The translations under genes were made by a program, and so were the position numbers. From the NCBI GenBank assembly GCA_964535195.1, contig CAZHSI010000023.1, positions 1 through 15,050 on the forward strand: a DNA stretch of 15,050 nucleotides, written 5' to 3'. The notes under the pieces are model-generated. The model was given only the letters and a program-made list of their open reading frames with translations, did no database searches and was not told the origin of the DNA. Shown here piece after piece: positions 13,613 through 15,050 of this stretch (positions are counted from its first letter, which is position 1; each line of letters begins with the position of its first letter). This DNA is from UBA9339 sp964535195 (GTDB taxonomy: Bacteria; Pseudomonadota; Gammaproteobacteria; UBA9339).

Positions 13613-14524
13613 TTAATGAGTAACGGAGCAGTATTTTTGAATATTTTTTAATGTTTTTATACCAGTTATTAACTGAACCTCCTCTATGCTTTTTCCTGAA
13701 TTTAACATATTATAAATAGAAGTTTGTCTTAAAATTTCTGGTCCTAGATGCGGTTTATTGATTCCCGCATCAAGCATGGCTTTAGAAATTATGCGATATA
13801 ACGTGCGTTTACTAATTTTTGTAATTTTATCTGTAAAAAATAACTTATTCATTTGTTTATTGCATATAAACTTATTGCGTTGAGTTAACCAATTACGACA
13901 TAATTTACATACTGATGTACTGAACTGTATTTTCCTTTTTTTACTTAGATTCTTATTTCGAATCTCAAGACAAGATTTTTCTAAATCCAAGTCATTAACC
14001 TGTAGTTTAATTAATTCTTCTGCATATAAGGCGGTATCTAATAACATACTAATAATACATTTATTTCTTGTGGCAACAAACGATTGATCAGTATTACTAT
14101 TTAAAAGGGCTAACTGTTCTTCTGAAGATAGAATCACAATGTCATTACCATTTTTATATGCCTTTGAGAAAAATGGTTTTTTATTTAACTTGGTTTTTCT
14201 GTATTCAATTATTGGATTTTTATAGCAATACTTATTTTTATATGCCCACGCAAAAAATAATCCTAAGGCTGATAGCCGTAAACTCGTGTTAGCAGGGGCG
14301 TAAAGCTTACCTCCCCTTTTTGTAACAAATTGGAGTAATAATTCTATACTAACGTTATTTAAGCGCCCTTTATTAAAATTATGTAAGTAAGATAAGAAGT
14401 CCCTAATAATTTTTAAGTAAGTGTTTTTGGTATTACTAGTATACGACTGATTTTCTATCCATATATTAAATATATGAAGCAACCCACCATCAGTTTTTAT
14501 TTCTACTGTTTTTGAAGAACCCAT
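13613..14524 (-). CDS. XerC/D-like tyrosine recombinase with degenerate active site
   Basis: 303 residues, the usual length of XerC/XerD-type recombinases. The N-terminal SAM-like domain (about 12-100) includes TKNTYLKIIRDFLSYL. The catalytic-domain outline follows: LLDTALYAEELIKL at the first-Arg box, a lysine-rich hairpin (LSKKRKIQF), GPEILRQTSIYNML at the HxLR box, and ITGIKTLKNIQKYCSV at the GH...Y box. Compared with the family, the first Arg is Tyr167, the box II His is Glu263 and the box III His is Ile289; Arg266 and Tyr298 remain. Loss of the first Arg should abolish cleavage, yet the frame is intact and full-length, suggesting a retained non-catalytic role such as DNA binding, or very recent decay. 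A large palindrome covers the region just before its start codon. Confidence 0.8.
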   Translation of the reverse strand: MGSSKTVEIKTDGGLLHIFNIWIENQSYTSNTKNTYLKIIRDFLSYLHNFNKGRLNNVSIELLLQFVTKRGGKLYAPANTSLRLSALGLFFAWAYKNKYCYKNPIIEYRKTKLNKKPFFSKAYKNGNDIVILSSEEQLALLNSNTDQSFVATRNKCIISMLLDTALYAEELIKLQVNDLDLEKSCLEIRNKNLSKKRKIQFSTSVCKLCRNWLTQRNKFICNKQMNKLFFTDKITKISKRTLYRIISKAMLDAGINKPHLGPEILRQTSIYNMLNSGKSIEEVQLITGIKTLKNIQKYCSVTH

Positions 14525-14562
14525 TAATATAGCCTATAAAATAATTTTATAGGCTATATTAA
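14524..14562. repeat. Perfect palindrome with 19-bp arms at the recombinase start
   Basis: TTAATATAGCCTATAAAAT (14524-14542), one central base, then its exact reverse complement (14544-14562). The first base is the A of the start codon on the minus strand. The site could be an operator, a recombinase binding site or a terminator for the upstream gene at 14614. On the minus strand the hairpin is preceded, not followed, by a T-rich run. Confidence 0.85.
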
Positions 14563-14613
14563 AACATAAAAACAAAAACCACAACACCTCTAAACAAAAC
14601 TAGCTGAGCAAAT

Positions 14614-15050
14614 CTACTTATAACCCCTTCTAAACCATAACGGAACCCTTCTTCTTGTCCATTTTGCTATAATCTTCTTACTGCCAATATAGTACCGACG
14701 ATAAGCTGTAACTGGATCGCATAAAACATGAAATTCTCGGGGCATAACTTGATAAAATTCTGTTAATCCTAAATTTGCTAACTTTGGCTCCAGCAACCTA
14801 GTAGCAACTATAAAAGACTTATGGTTTATTCTTCTATGATAACGATATTTATATTCTTCATTTAAAGCTATAACTAATTTCTTAAGCCAGCGCCAATTTT
14901 GTATAGACTCCCCTGCCCACAAAACACAAGGATGTTGTCGGTGGGTGGCTCTATATGGAACTTTAATACCATTCTTACTGCATACAGTGCATAAAATCTG
15001 TACCCCTTCTAACAGCATTTTTATTACATGTCTATCGCAATGGTATTTAG
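14614..15050 (-). CDS. Conserved uncharacterised protein, 5' partial at the right edge
   Basis: The frame is open to the right edge. The in-frame codons before the first ATG (15018) read KYHCDRHVIK, which fits the protein better than a start at MLLEGVQ, so the true start is probably outside. Recognisable pattern: HCDRHVIKMLLEGVQIL, then HPCVLWAGES, NWRWLKKLVIAL, EEYKYRYHR, and near the end DPVTAYRRYYIGSKK followed by WTRRRVPLWF. This resembles an uncharacterised family I associate with phages, large DNA viruses and some bacteria; I recall no established activity. The protein is basic and rich in Trp and Tyr, with no signal peptide in the visible part. It is on the same strand as the degenerate recombinase, 89 bp upstream of its start, with the large palindrome between. 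Confidence 0.65.
   Translation of the reverse strand, partial: KYHCDRHVIKMLLEGVQILCTVCSKNGIKVPYRATHRQHPCVLWAGESIQNWRWLKKLVIALNEEYKYRYHRRINHKSFIVATRLLEPKLANLGLTEFYQVMPREFHVLCDPVTAYRRYYIGSKKIIAKWTRRRVPLWFRRGYK

Noticed and set aside
1..15050. CRISPR array, tRNA or rRNA genes
   Set aside because: No regularly spaced repeats of the right length, and no recognisable tRNA cloverleaf or rRNA segments were seen on either strand.

Overview
The window looks like accessory DNA from an AT-rich, host-associated bacterium, probably an obligate or facultative intracellular one of the Rickettsiales or Legionellales kind. This is an inference from three things. Exported proteins carry eukaryote-directed domains (an OTU-type deubiquitinase domain and trypsin-like proteases). 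Transposases, recombinases and a group II intron are dense. Broken genes are common. No rRNA, tRNA or clear core operon is present, so the lineage cannot be fixed from this sequence.

Layout. At the left edge (1-1698) is an ISAs1-type transposase carrying an N-terminal DruA-like (DUF4338) domain, cut by the window edge. A complete tyrosine recombinase follows on the minus strand (1909-3147). From about 3590 to 12621 lies a cluster of exported-protein genes: a trypsin-like protease (3590-4450); two divergent signal-peptide proteins with GIY-YIG nuclease-like domains (5814-6368 minus, 6960-7445 plus) around a small cysteine-rich protein (6619-6921); and a second protease gene (7706 to 12621). 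An ORF6N/HKD-like DNA-binding protein (4613-5527) sits inside the cluster. Near-identical AT-rich palindromes lie downstream of three of the exported-protein genes (4450-4481, 5704-5727 degenerate, 12806-12839).

The second protease gene is the main find. It is split by a 3.5-kb insertion sequence (7937-11444) flanked by a 12-bp direct repeat. Removing the insertion with one repeat copy restores an open 464-codon gene encoding signal peptide, trypsin-like protease and OTU-type cysteine protease. The insertion sequence is itself split: a group II intron (about 8833-10762, maturase 8980-10296) sits in its transposase gene. Removing the intron restores a 434-residue DDE transposase. The region is thus nested three deep: effector gene, insertion sequence, intron.

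The right part (12980-15050) holds a DJ-1/PfpI-family protein, a XerC/D-like recombinase that has lost several catalytic residues and has a perfect 19-bp-arm palindrome at its start codon, and a conserved uncharacterised protein that runs off the right edge. A 58-codon fragment of a second integrase (7503-7679) shows that more than one integrative element has passed through.

Functionally, the island reads as a set of secreted proteins that would act outside the bacterial cytoplasm (proteolysis, ubiquitin removal, possibly nuclease activity), being broken and rearranged by mobile elements.
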